Shown here piece after piece: positions 11,560 to 23,460 of a DNA stretch of 64,000 bases (position 1 is its first letter; each line of letters begins with the position of its first letter). The translations under genes were made by a program, and so were the position numbers. The notes below the pieces were generated by a model. It ran no database searches. It was given only the letters and a program-made list of their open reading frames with translations, and was not told where the DNA came from. Origin of the DNA: Melieria omissa (lineage: Eukaryota; Arthropoda; Insecta; Diptera; Ulidiidae); NCBI GenBank assembly GCA_963971225.1, contig OZ020267.1:34777989-34841988 (forward strand), read 5' to 3'.

Positions 11560-12710
11560 TGCGCAAGTGTTGTCTATGTTCATGTACTGTCACATACCTA
11601 TAGTAGTGATATATAGGTATCGGATTTATATGAAAAATATGCTAAATATGCAAACATATGCAAGTATGCAGTGCATATATTAGCTCATTCTTAATATTTT
11701 TAAATAAAAATAATTTCTGTCTTGGTCCCGTTCAAATCGGAAGCTCCGCACTTGCATATAATTCCGATCCCTAGTGATATATATTTACACCGGACATATG
11801 GTAGGAACTTGGCTTCTTGGCCACATTGGTCGCATATCTTTTCTAGTGCTGGAACACTGAGAATAATGAGTGCTTTGGAACGCAACAGAAAGCTTATTTA
11901 CACTGCGCAGCCTAATACACTTTTCCCGCAACTCAATAGAAACCTATTAGTTGATACAATCAGCACAGTGGACCGCAAGTTTCAACAGCCAAATTATTGT
12001 TTTAATTTGTGAAACAATGAGTAATGAGTTGAAGTTATTAATAACCACAAAAGATCGGTTGAAGCGTGTGGGTTAATGAATGAGTGGAAAGAGAATGGGG
12101 ATGAGTGGCTTTCAGGAATTTCGCATTGCGAAAAAAATGAAACAAAAAATGTTGTTTTGTTTATATTTTCTGTTTATGTGAGCTTGTACGGTGACTGCCA
12201 GTGAATAAAATAGTTAATTATGAGTTCGAACTGTCGGTTAGTACAGTTCTCATCAGAATGCGAAGCAGCGACTTACGGCTCTTGAAATTGTAAACAACAT
12301 ATTTTTTGCAGCCAAAACAACTTTAAGCATGCAAAAACCATCTGATTTTAACGCTTTTGTGATCGCATTCATTTAACTCATATGAAATTTTGTATCGTCT
12401 ACTTCAAATGTGCTTCTTGGATATTAACAATATTACGACATCAGATATTTCAGCTGATTCATAAGAGAGCAATACATATAGCCACCTCTCAAGAGTTTCT
12501 ATATATCTAATCTATATATACTGAATAATGCTGCTTATCATTTCACTAGCTCTAACAATGGTCACTGCAATTCTGTTGTGCCGGCGCCTGTCTTTGCTTC
12601 ATTCATGTATTTTGTATTTTAATAACCCATAACAGCTTATCGCCAGTACAAACACAACCTATTCATACTATATGATGTATTATCGCAATTAGCTGTTAAT
12701 TGGTTTACAA
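11560..12710. other. Intergenic or former intron-1 DNA of the P450 pseudogene
   Basis: It lies between the relic promoter and the first recognisable pseudo-exon, so it may be the old exon 1 plus intron 1. Exon 1 is not recognisable. A small open frame on the - strand (11700-11885) has Cys-x2-Cys-like spacing, but I do not recognise it. Confidence 0.4.
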
Positions 12711-12717
12711 TTTGCAG

Positions 12718-13790
12718 TATTTATGACACCTTCGATCAAAGACAGCCGCTCTTTCTGTTCAAGCAAATCACTGTAAAAGACTTTGATCATTTCGTCAGTC
12801 ACTCTTTGGCAACTCGCTCTTTCAACTGAGAGATGCCAAGTGGATGCATTCGGCTGAAAGAAAACTTGTACGAGAACACGCACAACGAATTCCATCGGCT
12901 GGGAAAAAGGTAACCAAACTGTCGGCCACTGACCGACCACTTGCATCTGGTGTTGGACGCAATGAAAAAAAAATGCCAGGAAACAACATTGTGCGGCCGG
13001 ACATGTTCCACATCGGAGACGCGCGGCATAATCAGCTCGGACCACCCGAAAGTACACGACTGGAGCAACATTGAGGTTGTGGGACAGCGCTGGTTTCACT
13101 TCAGTTCATGGAGAATCCGGAGACGCAGTAGAAATTGTTGAAGTCGAGCAGTTGCTGGAAGGCAAATCGCTTACGTACGAGGCGCTACAGGCCCTGAAAT
13201 ATGTGGATATGGTTATTTCGGAAGCACTGCACAAGAAGGCCCCCTGTTTTTTCAGTGGATCGAGAGTGCCCCAAAGATTTCGTCCATGAATACCGCGCAC
13301 ATTGAAATCAAAAGGAACGATGCGCTTTGAATGCTTGTGATTGGTTTGCATTGGGACCTCAAATATTTTGAGAATCGAATGAGATTCGATTCAGCGAGTA
13401 GAACATGCACAACATTCAGCCGTTCACATATCTATCTGCAAGCAAGCTAGTAAATAGGGAATCGAATTGATTGCATGATGTGTGTGCGCCTTGTGCCGCG
13501 TTCAATTACCAATTTGCGCAATGTCAATGCCAGTTCGCGTTAATTTAAAACGTGTACTTATTTTGCGCTGCCGGTCATTCGCCTCGCATATTGCATAATA
13601 ATTTCTCCCCGATTTTCTCTTTAATGAATGTTGTGCTTTCTCTTATCCACTCTCATTCTTATTCGAAGACAAGGCCATACTGTACTATCTGCTGTGCGAT
13701 TGCCGCATAGAAGCCGCCAAGAACTCTATTGTGACGCTGAAGTTGCCGAAAAGTTTTCAGTTGCAGCCAAAGACCGGTTTCTAACTGAAG
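12718..13790 (+). pseudogene. Decayed CYP9-like P450 (fourth copy)
   Basis: Remnants run in the usual exon order. Exon 2 starts after TTTGCAG at 12717 with a YDTFDQRQP-like stretch. A jump follows, then exon 3 pieces matching the VRPDM, SDHPK, and ALKYVDMVISEALHKK regions. An exon 4 piece at about 13664-13790 reads KAILYYLLCDCRIEAAKNS. Several frameshifts, an in-frame stop near the end (equivalent of FW becoming F-stop) and deletions are visible. The I-helix is deleted and the FGxGPRNCIG haem loop is absent, so no P450 activity is possible. Exon 1 is missing though a relic promoter lies at 11520. It is more degraded than any divergence among copies 1-3. Confidence 0.88.
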
Positions 13791-13799
13791 ATCGCAACA

Positions 13800-14720
13800 A
13801 GAACCCAAGCGTGAAGTGCGCAGTCAATGTTTCAAATCGCACCGAAATTATTAATTACTTTTACAACTATGTATTTATCTACATATATATATATGTATTT
13901 TATAAAGAAGCATTTAACTTGTGTGTGATTTCAATAAAAAATTGCTTAATTGATGATCCACACGTTGTTTGTTGGAAATGAGTTCCGATTGTGTTTGACA
14001 AAGTCTGGCTTTACGTTTTCTCTTTGCAAAAAGTTGAGCAACGTTTGTTTTTAAAGACTAGTTTAGTTAGAGTTCTCAATTCTGGTGGTCTTTTGTTTCA
14101 AACTTTTGTATAACTTTTATACTTTCGAACCACAATTAAATTGCTATTTGTCGAAATTAATATTCAATATGAAATGGTGTACATAAAGCAACACTTTCGA
14201 ACCGTTGTTTGGCATTGCAATTAATGTAGTGTAAACCGGGCCTTATTCATTTATGATGTATCAAGTCTTTGGACTTTTCGAGCCAGACTTTAAAAAATTG
14301 ATTATCATGAAAGAAAGTGGTGGGAAACCCTTAGTTGATCATACAAAAATAATGAATAATTTTTTAAATTTGAAGCTTAAAGCATACCACAGCAGGATGT
14401 AAAGCATTTAGATCATTGCGACCTTCCTATGTTACACCAAGAACGTCAAAGAATTCTTACTTGATAGGTTTCTGTGAAAAAAAATAAAGGATACTGTTGG
14501 CCACCCATAAAATGATTTTTTATATAATGTTACACCCAGTGGCACTTAACATTTTAAGAGGGGGGTTTTGCGTACAGCTTTGGGGCCGAATACCATTCGG
14601 AGCCATATTTTGTACCAGCAATCAATGTGTTTGGGGGGTTCGAACACTGATTACACCGTTCGGCACATCAACTTTTGACTCATTAAAAAGTTGATGTAGT
14701 TTTGAAACTAAAAATTATTT
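13800..14720. other. Intergenic DNA downstream of the P450 cluster
   Basis: AT-rich. No coding region or delimited element was recognised apart from candidate poly(A) signals of the pseudogene. Confidence 0.4.
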
Positions 14721-14766
14721 ATGGTAACCTGGCATACTCAGTTTTTCGTTTTCTGATGTCCGAGGA

Positions 14767-15085
14767 GCCGCCGTAGCTCAGCTGGCTAGTGCGTTGGGCC
14801 GCGAGTCAAGACTCCGAGAGTTCAATACTTCGTTGTATTAACACCGAAAAAAAAGAAAAACAATAATTTTTCTTTCGGCGGCTGTCCTCTCAACAGGAAA
14901 TGGCAAACTTCTGAGAGTAAAATTGCCTATGAAAAAGCTCCCAACTTGCCGTTCGGAATCGGCATAAAACTGTAGGTCCCTTCTAACCTTGTAAAAAAAC
15001 ATTCGCACGCAGAACACAGTTGGTTGCGGGTAGCTAGGCCTTAGTCTCATAATTGGGCTGTCGTGCCAGTCAAGAAGAAGAAGAA
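14767..15085 (+). mobile_element. tRNA-derived SINE (full-length copy)
   Basis: A Pol III A-box-like TAGCTCAGCTGG sits near the 5' end and a weaker B-box (GAGTTCAATAC) about 45 bp on. A unique body and an (AAG)n tail follow. A 12-bp target duplication GATG(T/C)CCGAGGA lies at 14755-14766 and 15086-15097. The body contains the ACTGTAGGTCCCTTCT stretch that I recall from tephritid repeats. Two other copies lie near 47300 and 51300. Confidence 0.82.
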
Positions 15086-15660
15086 GATGCCCGAGGATTT
15101 TAAAATGTTAAGGGCATAAACCTTTCAAAGATTTTTTTTAATATTTGCGGTTGTCCAATGATGAAGATATGGGTATCAAATAAAAGAGAAAAGTTGTAGC
15201 GTTTTGAATAAATTTTCTATTTTGAACTTTCAAAACCGTGGATATGTGAGAAAGTAACATGCAGTATAAAACCTCAAAATATTATTTTTCTATCTTATTT
15301 TCTAGATCAAAAACATAAATTATATTGGATATAGATTATTATATTATAGATCGAAAATATATATTTTTGTCAAAAATTTGAAAAGTTTGTTCAAAAAGAT
15401 AAAGATATTTGAAAGAACCTTACTGACACATTTTGGTCCTGAAAGTTCAAAATTAAATTAATTTAAAAAAATTAAATTATAAAACCTCAAAATATTATTT
15501 TTCTATCTTCATTTTTAGATAAAAACATATATAATATTAGATATAGATTATTACTTTATAGATCAAAAACATGTTTTTGTCAAAATGATTCGTTAAAAAA
15601 TTCTTGAAAAAATATCAACAATATCGAAGTATACAAATTTGAAAGAACTTTACTGACATA

Positions 15661-16244
15661 CAGTTTGTCAAGTAAATGTTTGCTAACTTAAAAAAGGTAG
15701 AAACATTATTTTGAAAAGCTTTTAAATAAAACAGAAATTGACATATATTGAAATTTTTTTTAAATATAGATTATTAGTAATGTCTACTTGATTCGCGAAA
15801 ACAGTGTAAAAAATCAAAAAAGGGATGAAGCTATATTTTAAACTGTCAAAAAACTCGTCTTCTTTCAAAACCAAGATTGCATTGAAAATTTGGCGCCGTA
15901 CAGTTCCGAACAGTTTCATGAGATACATCAGTTCCGCATTCTATTTGTATATCCAAAGCCATTTCCCTCATTGAGATACGGGGGTTCTCACGAACTTTTC
16001 GGATGATTTTTCTTTTTTCTCTGTCCGGCAGTTTTCTGGGTCTTCCAGGAGATACTTTCAAATCAATTCGCCCTTCAATACGCGAATAAAATATACATTA
16101 CTTTGATATTATATGAGAGTGAAATATTCAATTAATCGATATTTTTCTAACAATTTCAAAATATTGCAATTTCTGTTATATTATAAGCTTTTCAAAAAAA
16201 TAGTCTACCTCTTTTAAATTTGCAAACATTTACTTGACAAACTG
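15661..16244 (-). mobile_element. Tc1-like transposon, internally deleted
   Basis: The 584-bp element is flanked by TA (15659-15660 and 16245-16246), with inverted ends CAGTTTGTCAAGTAAATG. A - strand open frame (15846-16061) encodes a helix-turn-helix piece, including GRPRKLPDREKRKIIR and ISMREMALDI, typical of Tc1-type DNA-binding domains. The catalytic DDE region is gone. It sits in the second unit of a direct repeat whose first unit preserves the empty site. Confidence 0.8.
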
Positions 16245-16429
16245 TATTTTGGCCCTGAAAGTTCAAAATTGGAAATATAGTTGAAAATTTGGTACCCATA
16301 TCTTCATCATTGCACAGCCGCAAATATTTAAATAATTTGTTTTAAATATATATGTTCTTAAAATTGTAAAGTACCTTTAAAAGGACATTGGATCAGAAAA
16401 TGAAAAACTGAGTATGCCAGGTTACTATG

Positions 16430-18053
16430 AATGACCTCTAGTTGCACGCTTATATAATTTTTTGGCTGGGTCTCGACAAAAGTGGTTTTCTGTTGCACAG
16501 TGTTATAGGAAAAATATATTTCTGTGAAATGAAATGAAATCAAATCAAAAGGGTTCACTAATAAAGCGACGCACTAAGCACTTAGCAAGACCCATTCCTT
16601 TGATCCAGTGTTCAATGTACCAGTACCACTGTGATGCAAAGAGAATGCGAAGGTATATTATTATTACATTCTGGCATATACTTATGTCTACGCCCAACGT
16701 TCAGGGCTTAACATTACGTTCTTACATAAAACAATCCGATTATTCAAATCAATTGTCGACAAGTTTCGCAATTAAACCGTTTTAGAGGCCAGACACTGCC
16801 ACCCCACAGAATTTATACAAAGTAGTCTCTATGTGTTTGTAATTATACTGCACTGCCGATGAAAGATATCATGTCATCACAAGCTTTATAAATTTGTTTA
16901 TTTGCTCGTTATTAATGGTAATTTCTGGAAAGCTAAAAAGACAGCTGAAAGATCGCTTCAAAAGCGACTGACTGCAATTATAAATGTCTACGATCTGCGA
17001 TAAACCGATGCACAGCGTCGCAATTAATAAACGCTCAAGTGCGGCATCGGAAATTTATGTGGCATTAAAGCTGCCTTTATGGCGAAAGCGCAAATTTCCG
17101 TACTTGGCCGAGAATCAGCTGGATCACATTTGACCAAATACGAAAAATAATTTAATAACTCCATACTTTGTCTGGCCGAGTGTTTATTAAATTCAAGTAA
17201 TTTGTACTATTTTTCCAGCTGTAAGTGTATAATTTGTACAGCGCCCAGCGCTTGTTGACAAACAAATGCGGCAAATGAATGCTGCCCGAGTGGCATTCAG
17301 CGGGCGTCAGCGTTTAATTTATTCTAAGCGGCTCACAGAGGGTGCTGGCGTTTGCTCTCCAACTCCAGCAATAAATAAAACTATTTATGTAGCCAACTAT
17401 GCGAATAGTTGTCAGAATATTGATAGCATTTATGCCAAGTAGTTAACTGATGCTGGGGCGACGGCTTTGCGTTCGTGCACAACACATCCACCCAGTGATA
17501 AAAGACAACTGCAACTGTGTGAGTGAAGCGGCAAGTTTGCTACCCTTAACAGATGAACGGAAGCGTTACTAATGCATGCAATAGACAGCTAAAAGTTATT
17601 AAAATTAATATAAATAAATTGACTAAAGTATGAATAGAGATTTGAGAGAATATTAATTTAAATTTAAGATTTTTCAAAATTAATTTAAATGTTGAATTCA
17701 TAAATGCACGTTATGAAAACAAATCCTTAGAGTCTAAGCTAACAATCTGTAAGCAAAAAACTGTAGAGGTAGAAGTTTTAAGCTTTTAAATCCAAGCTTA
17801 ATGACGGACATTTGGTTAACACTTTCAGAAAGTGTGAGCACAATGTGCGAACGCTTTAATACCGCAAGATTTCAATAACATTTTGAAATGTTCTAAAGTA
17901 TTCTTAAAACTAAACGTTTCTCTCTGGTATTGCAGAAAATATTTATATAAAAAAGAAACCTCATCAATTGAGGACTTATAACTATTCAATAGTTTATATT
18001 TAAAATTTTAACGAAAATAAATGTTTGATATTAAACTCATTACTGATCTCTGT
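16430..18053. other. Intergenic DNA without recognised features
   Basis: The part at 16850-17560 is less AT-rich and lacks repeats, so it may hold regulatory sequence. No ORF of note was found on either strand. Confidence 0.4.
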
Positions 18054-18061
18054 CTCTATGT

Positions 18062-19742
18062 GAGGGGCGTAGCCAGAAATTGGTCTTGGGGCTTACAATT
18101 TTTTTTTAGCAAATTAAGTATTACATGCGCTCTACATTAAGTAAACTAGACCTTTAAAATAGGGAATTTTCTGGTAGCGGCACCTAGAATAGATACGGGT
18201 GCCGAGTATCAACTGCCCGAGACACTGCGTCCAAAGAGAACTATTGTGCCGTATCCCTTATTCATTATTGGAGGAATTCATCTCCCCCAATACTCTCCAG
18301 GAACTCCTTGATTTTCCCAGATTAGTTCCAGACAGCTCTTTTGTCTGAATTGGTTCCCTTCCCAGTATACGCTTCCTTGCGTGTAAGAGAGCGGGACACT
18401 CGGTTATGATGTGCACGGATGTTTCATCATCTTCCATGCAGAATCTGCATAGTTCGCTATCTGTTAAACCCTGTCGCGCTTTATGCATATTTAGCAGGCA
18501 GTGCCCGCGCAGGATTCCCATCATGAACTTAAGCTCCCTTTTGCTTCGGTCCAATAGGTATTTAGATTTGCCTTCCGAATAGGTCGGAAAGAATAGCTTG
18601 GATCAGCGTTGTCCCACCGTATTGGACCATTTCTGGTTGGCCCGGTTTTTGAATCTCTGTTTGACACAATGCCTGAAATGAGCTCTGCTGACACCTTTGA
18701 TTGGCTCAGGTCTATAGGGTTTTGCTGCCCCTTCCTTTGCCAATCTGTCCGCTTCCTCATTTCCATCATAGTGCCCACAGTGCGCAGGAACCCAGTGTAT
18801 TATCATCCGGTTATCCTTTGAAATGTCTTGGAGAACATTTGCTGTCTCCCAGACTAGTTTGGAGTCAAACGTCGTCGAGCTCAGAGCTTCTATTGCAGCC
18901 TGGCTGTTGGACATTATGATTTTCCTCTTTCTCCTGACATTGAGAATCAGTATCTTTCTGGCACACTCGGTTATGGCAAAGACCTCAGCCTGGAAGACTG
19001 TGGCCGTGTCTCCCAGACTGACTGCTAATTGGGAGCTAGTATTAAATATTCCAGCTCCCGTTCCGCCTTCCATCTTTGAGCCATCGGTGTACCAGACAAT
19101 GTCATCACACGTGAGACTGATTCTATTAGCAGCCCAGTCTTCGCTATGCGGTATGAAGCGGTGTCTCGGTGGCATCAGATCCAGAGGCATCCAGAAGCCT
19201 CCATCTCGCCTCTATCCTTCAACAGGGATAGGTGACCGATTGCATGTGCATCCCTATATATGGATCCACTATGCATTAGTCTGTGTGCACTGATGGTTGC
19301 AGCCATTTGCACATTTAGTTCCAGCGGCAGGATCCCCAATATAACATTTAGGGCTGCCGTTGGTGTAGTACTGAGACATCCTGTTATACAGGGATTCGCT
19401 AGTCTTTGAAGTTTTCCCAGCTTAGTCACAGGCGGCACCTATATGTGACCTGGGCGTTGGGAATGAACATTCTTTACCGACCCAGTCAATTTAATGATAT
19501 TTGGTTGACTGGATATGAAGTTATTGCGTGTTATTGGTACAAAAATGAGTATCGACAAAGTGCCAATGTTACGATTTTGTTTTAAACTTTAAATTAAAAG
19601 TTAAAATAAAATAAAAAAAAATTACAAATTACAAATTTTTATTGAAACATTTTAATTGATGAACCAAGTTTATATTTGTAATTTTTTTATCCAGTGGCAG
19701 AGTTCATGAGTTGTACACCCGAATATATTAGCTACGCCCCTG
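18062..19742. mobile_element. hAT-like TIR element, GGGGCGTAGCC family, copy A (carries a LINE)
   Basis: Termini are GAGGGGCGTAGCC on the left and the complement of CAGGGGCGTAGCTA on the right. Flanks are CTCTATGT (18054-18061) and CTCTATTA (19743-19750), an imperfect 8-bp target duplication. Removing the inner LINE leaves about 426 bp of non-coding MITE. The CAGGG end and 8-bp duplication suit hAT. Copies B (37856) and C (47774) share end sequences. Confidence 0.7.
18187..19431 (-). mobile_element. 5'-truncated non-LTR retrotransposon (RNase H and C-terminal end)
   Basis: It is flanked by a perfect 10-bp duplication GCGGCACCTA (18177-18186 and 19432-19441). On the - strand the order is: the end of the reverse transcriptase region (19438-19175, LQRLANPCITGCLSTTPTAA), an RNase H domain (19190-18603) with VWYTDGSKMEGG, AEVFAITECA and HWVPAHCGHYDGNEEADRLA, and a C-terminal CCHC-like end (18554-18258, CRFCMEDDETSVHIITEC). 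Frameshifts break the frame, and one RNase H catalytic Asp reads Asn (SNSQAA where SDSQAA is usual). There is no poly(A) tail. It is a dead LINE of the I/LOA/R1/Jockey group. Confidence 0.82.
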
Positions 19743-19750
19743 CTCTATTA

Positions 19751-21293
19751 TCTGTAGTACTAATTCAAACTTTACTTCTAAAGCGACTTTATTCTGTCAA
19801 ATAGTCGCTTGAAGAACTATGTTTGAAGCAAAGAGTTAGAAGGAGAATATGTTACTTTGAAATTTGGAACAATCATTTAAGAGTATTCCAGAGTATAAAC
19901 AAACATATGTGGTATAAATATATATGGTACGCCCACTCTTAGATAGAGTTGCCATATATACAAAAATCTTAAAATCTCAATATTGAATATGCAAAAAATC
20001 GTATTAAGTAAATTTAAATTCGAATTAATTTGAATACAAATCTTAAATTATAATATTCACCATATATGTATATTAATATTTTCATTGATAAAACATTAAA
20101 AAAGTTGGCAGTAAAAAGAGACTTGGATAATTCGCAGTGTGAGTAGATCCGTTGAGGCTTAAACACTATTATTTTTTAAATAAATAGATTTGACAGAACC
20201 AACTACGGGTAATTTTGTTCTTGGCATGAAAGTGGAATTATTTACAAGAATCAAAGTCCATATTTCCATCAGAGAGTTATTATTTCCTCTACGATACTGT
20301 AAACTACTATAGACAAAGTCAAAGTAATAACAATCTTGTGTATCATCGTCGAATTGTATGAATTAAATTTTATAACTTTTGTTGTTAGTATTGAATTGTT
20401 ATATTCTAAAAATCCATTAACAGTAAGAAACCAATTTAAAAACAATGAAAACCACATAATAATTTAATAATAATTGATTGGCTGATGAAAACCACATAGG
20501 GTTCATAAAAAGCCTGTTTTGATCGGGTGCTCAACCAGTTATCCGTGTTGCAATCCTCTCCACGTGCTGCTACAGTGTTAATAGCTCAGATAAGAAAAAC
20601 TTTTTATTAATGCAGACAGGATATACATTTTTTTATTACACAAACTAATACACTCATTGATGTAAACTTTAACAGTTAAAGACTAAAACAATTTTTTTAT
20701 TTTCTTGAAAACTTGTGTTTTTACAGATAGAGACTATGAAACATAAGTCCTCCATAGGTACTCCAAGTGTACAAGTATCTCATGTCTTAGATGTGTGCGA
20801 GCCCCGTTGGATGAGGTCTCTAAGCTCCAAGTCAAAACACAAAAAAACACAGACATCCTGAGAAATTATTACCCGACCAGTTTTTAACGTCAAAGGAACT
20901 CCATCTGGTACTGCTAGGGACCCAACAGGGTCTAAGTGTGGCCAATGCGTTCAACCAACTTAACCTAATCTAACCTAAGTATCTCGACAAGACTTTGGTG
21001 TACTTTACATGCGGGTGCCCAGCTTTTGGGCGATACAGAAATGTGTGCGTCGGCTGTATGGTCGTTCGGAAGATCTATAGCTTCTGGACTTTAAGCTATT
21101 AAACGTGCTTCTTATTAGCAACAGATCCAATGGAATCTTTCTTAGAGTAGCTGAAAACCTAACAGCAATAGGTGACTGGTCTTCGGGTGTAACGACCATA
21201 GTCGCTAGGGGAAATGGACCCCATTACATGGGTGGGTGTACAAAGAGCGAGCCAGGGTGAAAATAGCAAATTTTTGCCTACGTGCCCGCATTG
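19751..21293. other. Intergenic DNA with unassigned repeat fragments
   Basis: Near 20930-20990 there is a run of AACCTAATCTAACCTAAG type, common in dipteran repeats, and a - strand open frame of 64 codons (21005-21199) that I cannot assign. No element could be delimited. Confidence 0.35.
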
Positions 21294-21301
21294 CTGTACG
21301 C

Positions 21302-23255
21302 TAGGCTGGAGTGAAAATGGCCAAAAAAAAATTTTTTGGAATATCAATTCGCTAGATATCTCAAAATGTGCCAATACATCAATAGAAAGCTGTGTAAAAA
21401 TTAGAAATAAATTAAACAATTTTTTGATCTCCCATCGGCGTAGTCATCTTAAAATTTAGTTAATAATCAAATACCCTTATAATTACAGTATTTAATGATG
21501 CCAAAGTTATAAACACATGGTATAAACTGCTTAGGAACTTTGGAAAGATGAAATTTGGAGTCACCTCTGTCGTGATGAGATCCGTGAGCTCAGCGTCTGT
21601 CATGGCTTTAATGACGGGAGGTTCCGAAATAGGGCAGACTGCCCAGTCAATCATGTCGAAGTATTCCACGGCGTCGAAGTTAAGTTTTGCGGGAACCTTG
21701 AACCTTCGTATTTATTCACTGGGGACTGCGGTAGCTCTGGCCTTCATCGCTCGTCGTAAGCCCAACTCACGTATATGTGCTCGATGTTGCGTCATCATGG
21801 CCAGGAGCAGATTTTCTGGTTGAGCAAAGTTCGCGTTACGGTGAATAACGGGGTCAACGATTCCCTTGAGTTTACGGCTGAGGTAACGTGACTTGAGGAG
21901 CATCTGGTGAATGTGCCTATCTCCCTCTTTGCATGATGGCTGGGGTTTTGTGCCAAACCACATCCGAGCATATACGCGAATGATAAACGTGACCATCGTT
22001 GTTAGATTCTTGGACGGTTTCTTGTCGCTGACATACAATTGGAGGATTTGATTGGCCGACGCGTCGTTAGCCATCGTGAATGATTCAGGTACCCAGGGTT
22101 CCCACTGCCAGATCGACGCTACATTCACCTTTGCTGATGCTATTGCACATTTCCAGTAGATACCGCCTATTTGTGCTCAACTCATTTGGGTTCACATTGG
22201 AGAGTTGCTCGGTCATTTAACTGGTTGATATGAGGAGACAGGCTGTTCGCTATATGTCATTAGCCGCTTTCCGATAGATCCAGAGAATCCATGAGGGCCT
22301 GTAGTCCCGCCATCAAGTGACTGGAAGAGATTGCGCAAGGGCAGCTCATTGGCATGGAGTAGACATATCAGCCACTGATATGCCGTTTACTTTTGTGCCG
22401 TCACACCCGACAACTTTAATATTTTCTGTCTTCGCATTTCACTCTTTGAAATTAGCGACTAATGACTCATGACTAGCGACTGGCTGACTTTGCTGCAGCC
22501 TGATGACGGAGACGTATGACTGAAGTACGAAGAACCCGGCTGTGCGTTGATGGTTATGTGTTCTTCCGATATGGTTTTTCTGTGGTACTTGTTGTCGACG
22601 TTGAGAACTTGTGTCAAAGTTTTATTCTTGCGGCGATCGAAGAATAGTCCATCTATGCCCTTGTGAGTGTGGTCAAACTGGTCGTCTTCGTTCTGCCTCA
22701 GTTCCTTTCGAAGTTTACTGCGTTCTCGACAGATTATGCTTCGGTCAATTACTTTGGATCGGTCGTTGGGTGATTCGAGACCAAGATCATGCAGAACTGA
22801 TGTTGCTAATACAGCAGCCGATCTGTCCGAAACTCTGGTCCGATCACAAGCTATAGTGGGGGAAGGCAGAGAGAAAGCCATTTTTTGACATTGGCGATCC
22901 TGATTTGGCTTACTTTTGACTGATTCTCTATCTGGAATGTACTCATCGACAGTAGCATTGTCAGACGAGTCCGATCTAAGTTTTTGTTCGCTCAATCGGG
23001 ACTGCTACAATAAATAACTTAAAAACCGCAAACCTAAAGCAAAGGTTACTGAGATTTATTTTGAATCCTTAACTGAGTTGAAAATACGGCTTTCACTTCT
23101 TTTGATGAAAAACAATTATTTCAATTAGGTGATGGGCGATCAAGGAGATGTTAGAAACTAATACAATTTTGCAGGATTGGTACTATGGACATTTGGCACA
23201 TTTCCAAAATACTAGCTTCTAAAAATTTTAAAATTGAGTTTTTCACTCCACCCTA
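21302..23255 (-). mobile_element. hAT-like DNA transposon with unfamiliar protein, degraded
   Basis: A perfect 8-bp duplication CTGTACGC (21294-21301 and 23256-23263) encloses ends TAGGCTGGAGTGAAAA and, complemented, TAGGGTGGAGTGAAAA. Both the 8-bp duplication and TAGGG-type end match the hAT pattern. On the - strand three open frames run in order: 22995-22459, 22128-21712 and 21669-21460. The last ends with EYFDMIDWAVCPISEPPV and a short acidic stretch. They look like pieces of one protein broken by frameshifts or deletion. I see no textbook hAT transposase motif and do not recognise the protein with certainty. Confidence 0.68.
22459..22995 (-). pseudogene. N-terminal ORF of the hAT-like element, unknown protein
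   Basis: The frame is 178 codons, begins MSEQKLRSDSSDNATVDEYI, and is rich in Ser, Arg, Lys and Asp. It includes VIDRSIICRERSKLRKELR, GLFFDRRKNKTL, and EEHITINAQPGSSYFSHTSP. I have a weak recollection of similar stretches in uncharacterised repeat-associated insect proteins, but assign no function. The C-terminal part continues in other frames at 22128-21460. The break is why it is called a pseudogene. Confidence 0.5.
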
Positions 23256-23460
23256 CTGTACGCATTAATACTTAATAGTGTTCGACCGAAGGTGGATTTT
23301 TGGCCGAGGCCGAATATTCGGCATAACAAAAATATTAGGCCGAAGTCGAATAGTAATAAAAATGTTTTTAAGAAAAAAAATGATCAAATTTAGGCCTTGA
23401 TTTTCTATTCATTTCTTTGTTTCCTTAAGAATTAATAAAAAAATGCATACATATATATTA

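Larger units (their letters stand above)
14724..16425. mobile_element. Compound TIR element with inner SINE and Tc1-like insertions
   Basis: Ends are inverted: GTAACCTGGCATACTCAG at 14724 and its complement ending at 16425, flanked by TATG on both sides (14720-14723 and 16426-16429). The core contains an imperfect direct repeat of about 215 bp (units from about 15264 and 15480). A SINE sits at 14767-15085 and a Tc1-like element at 15661-16244. Without these two the element is about 0.8 kb. It has no coding region of its own. Related fragments with a CCTTTTAAAAGG palindrome occur near 44500, 53900 and 58800-59180. Confidence 0.65.

Noticed and set aside
14767..14835. tRNA gene
   Set aside because: The acceptor stem does not pair and the B-box is poor. 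It is the head of a SINE with target duplications.
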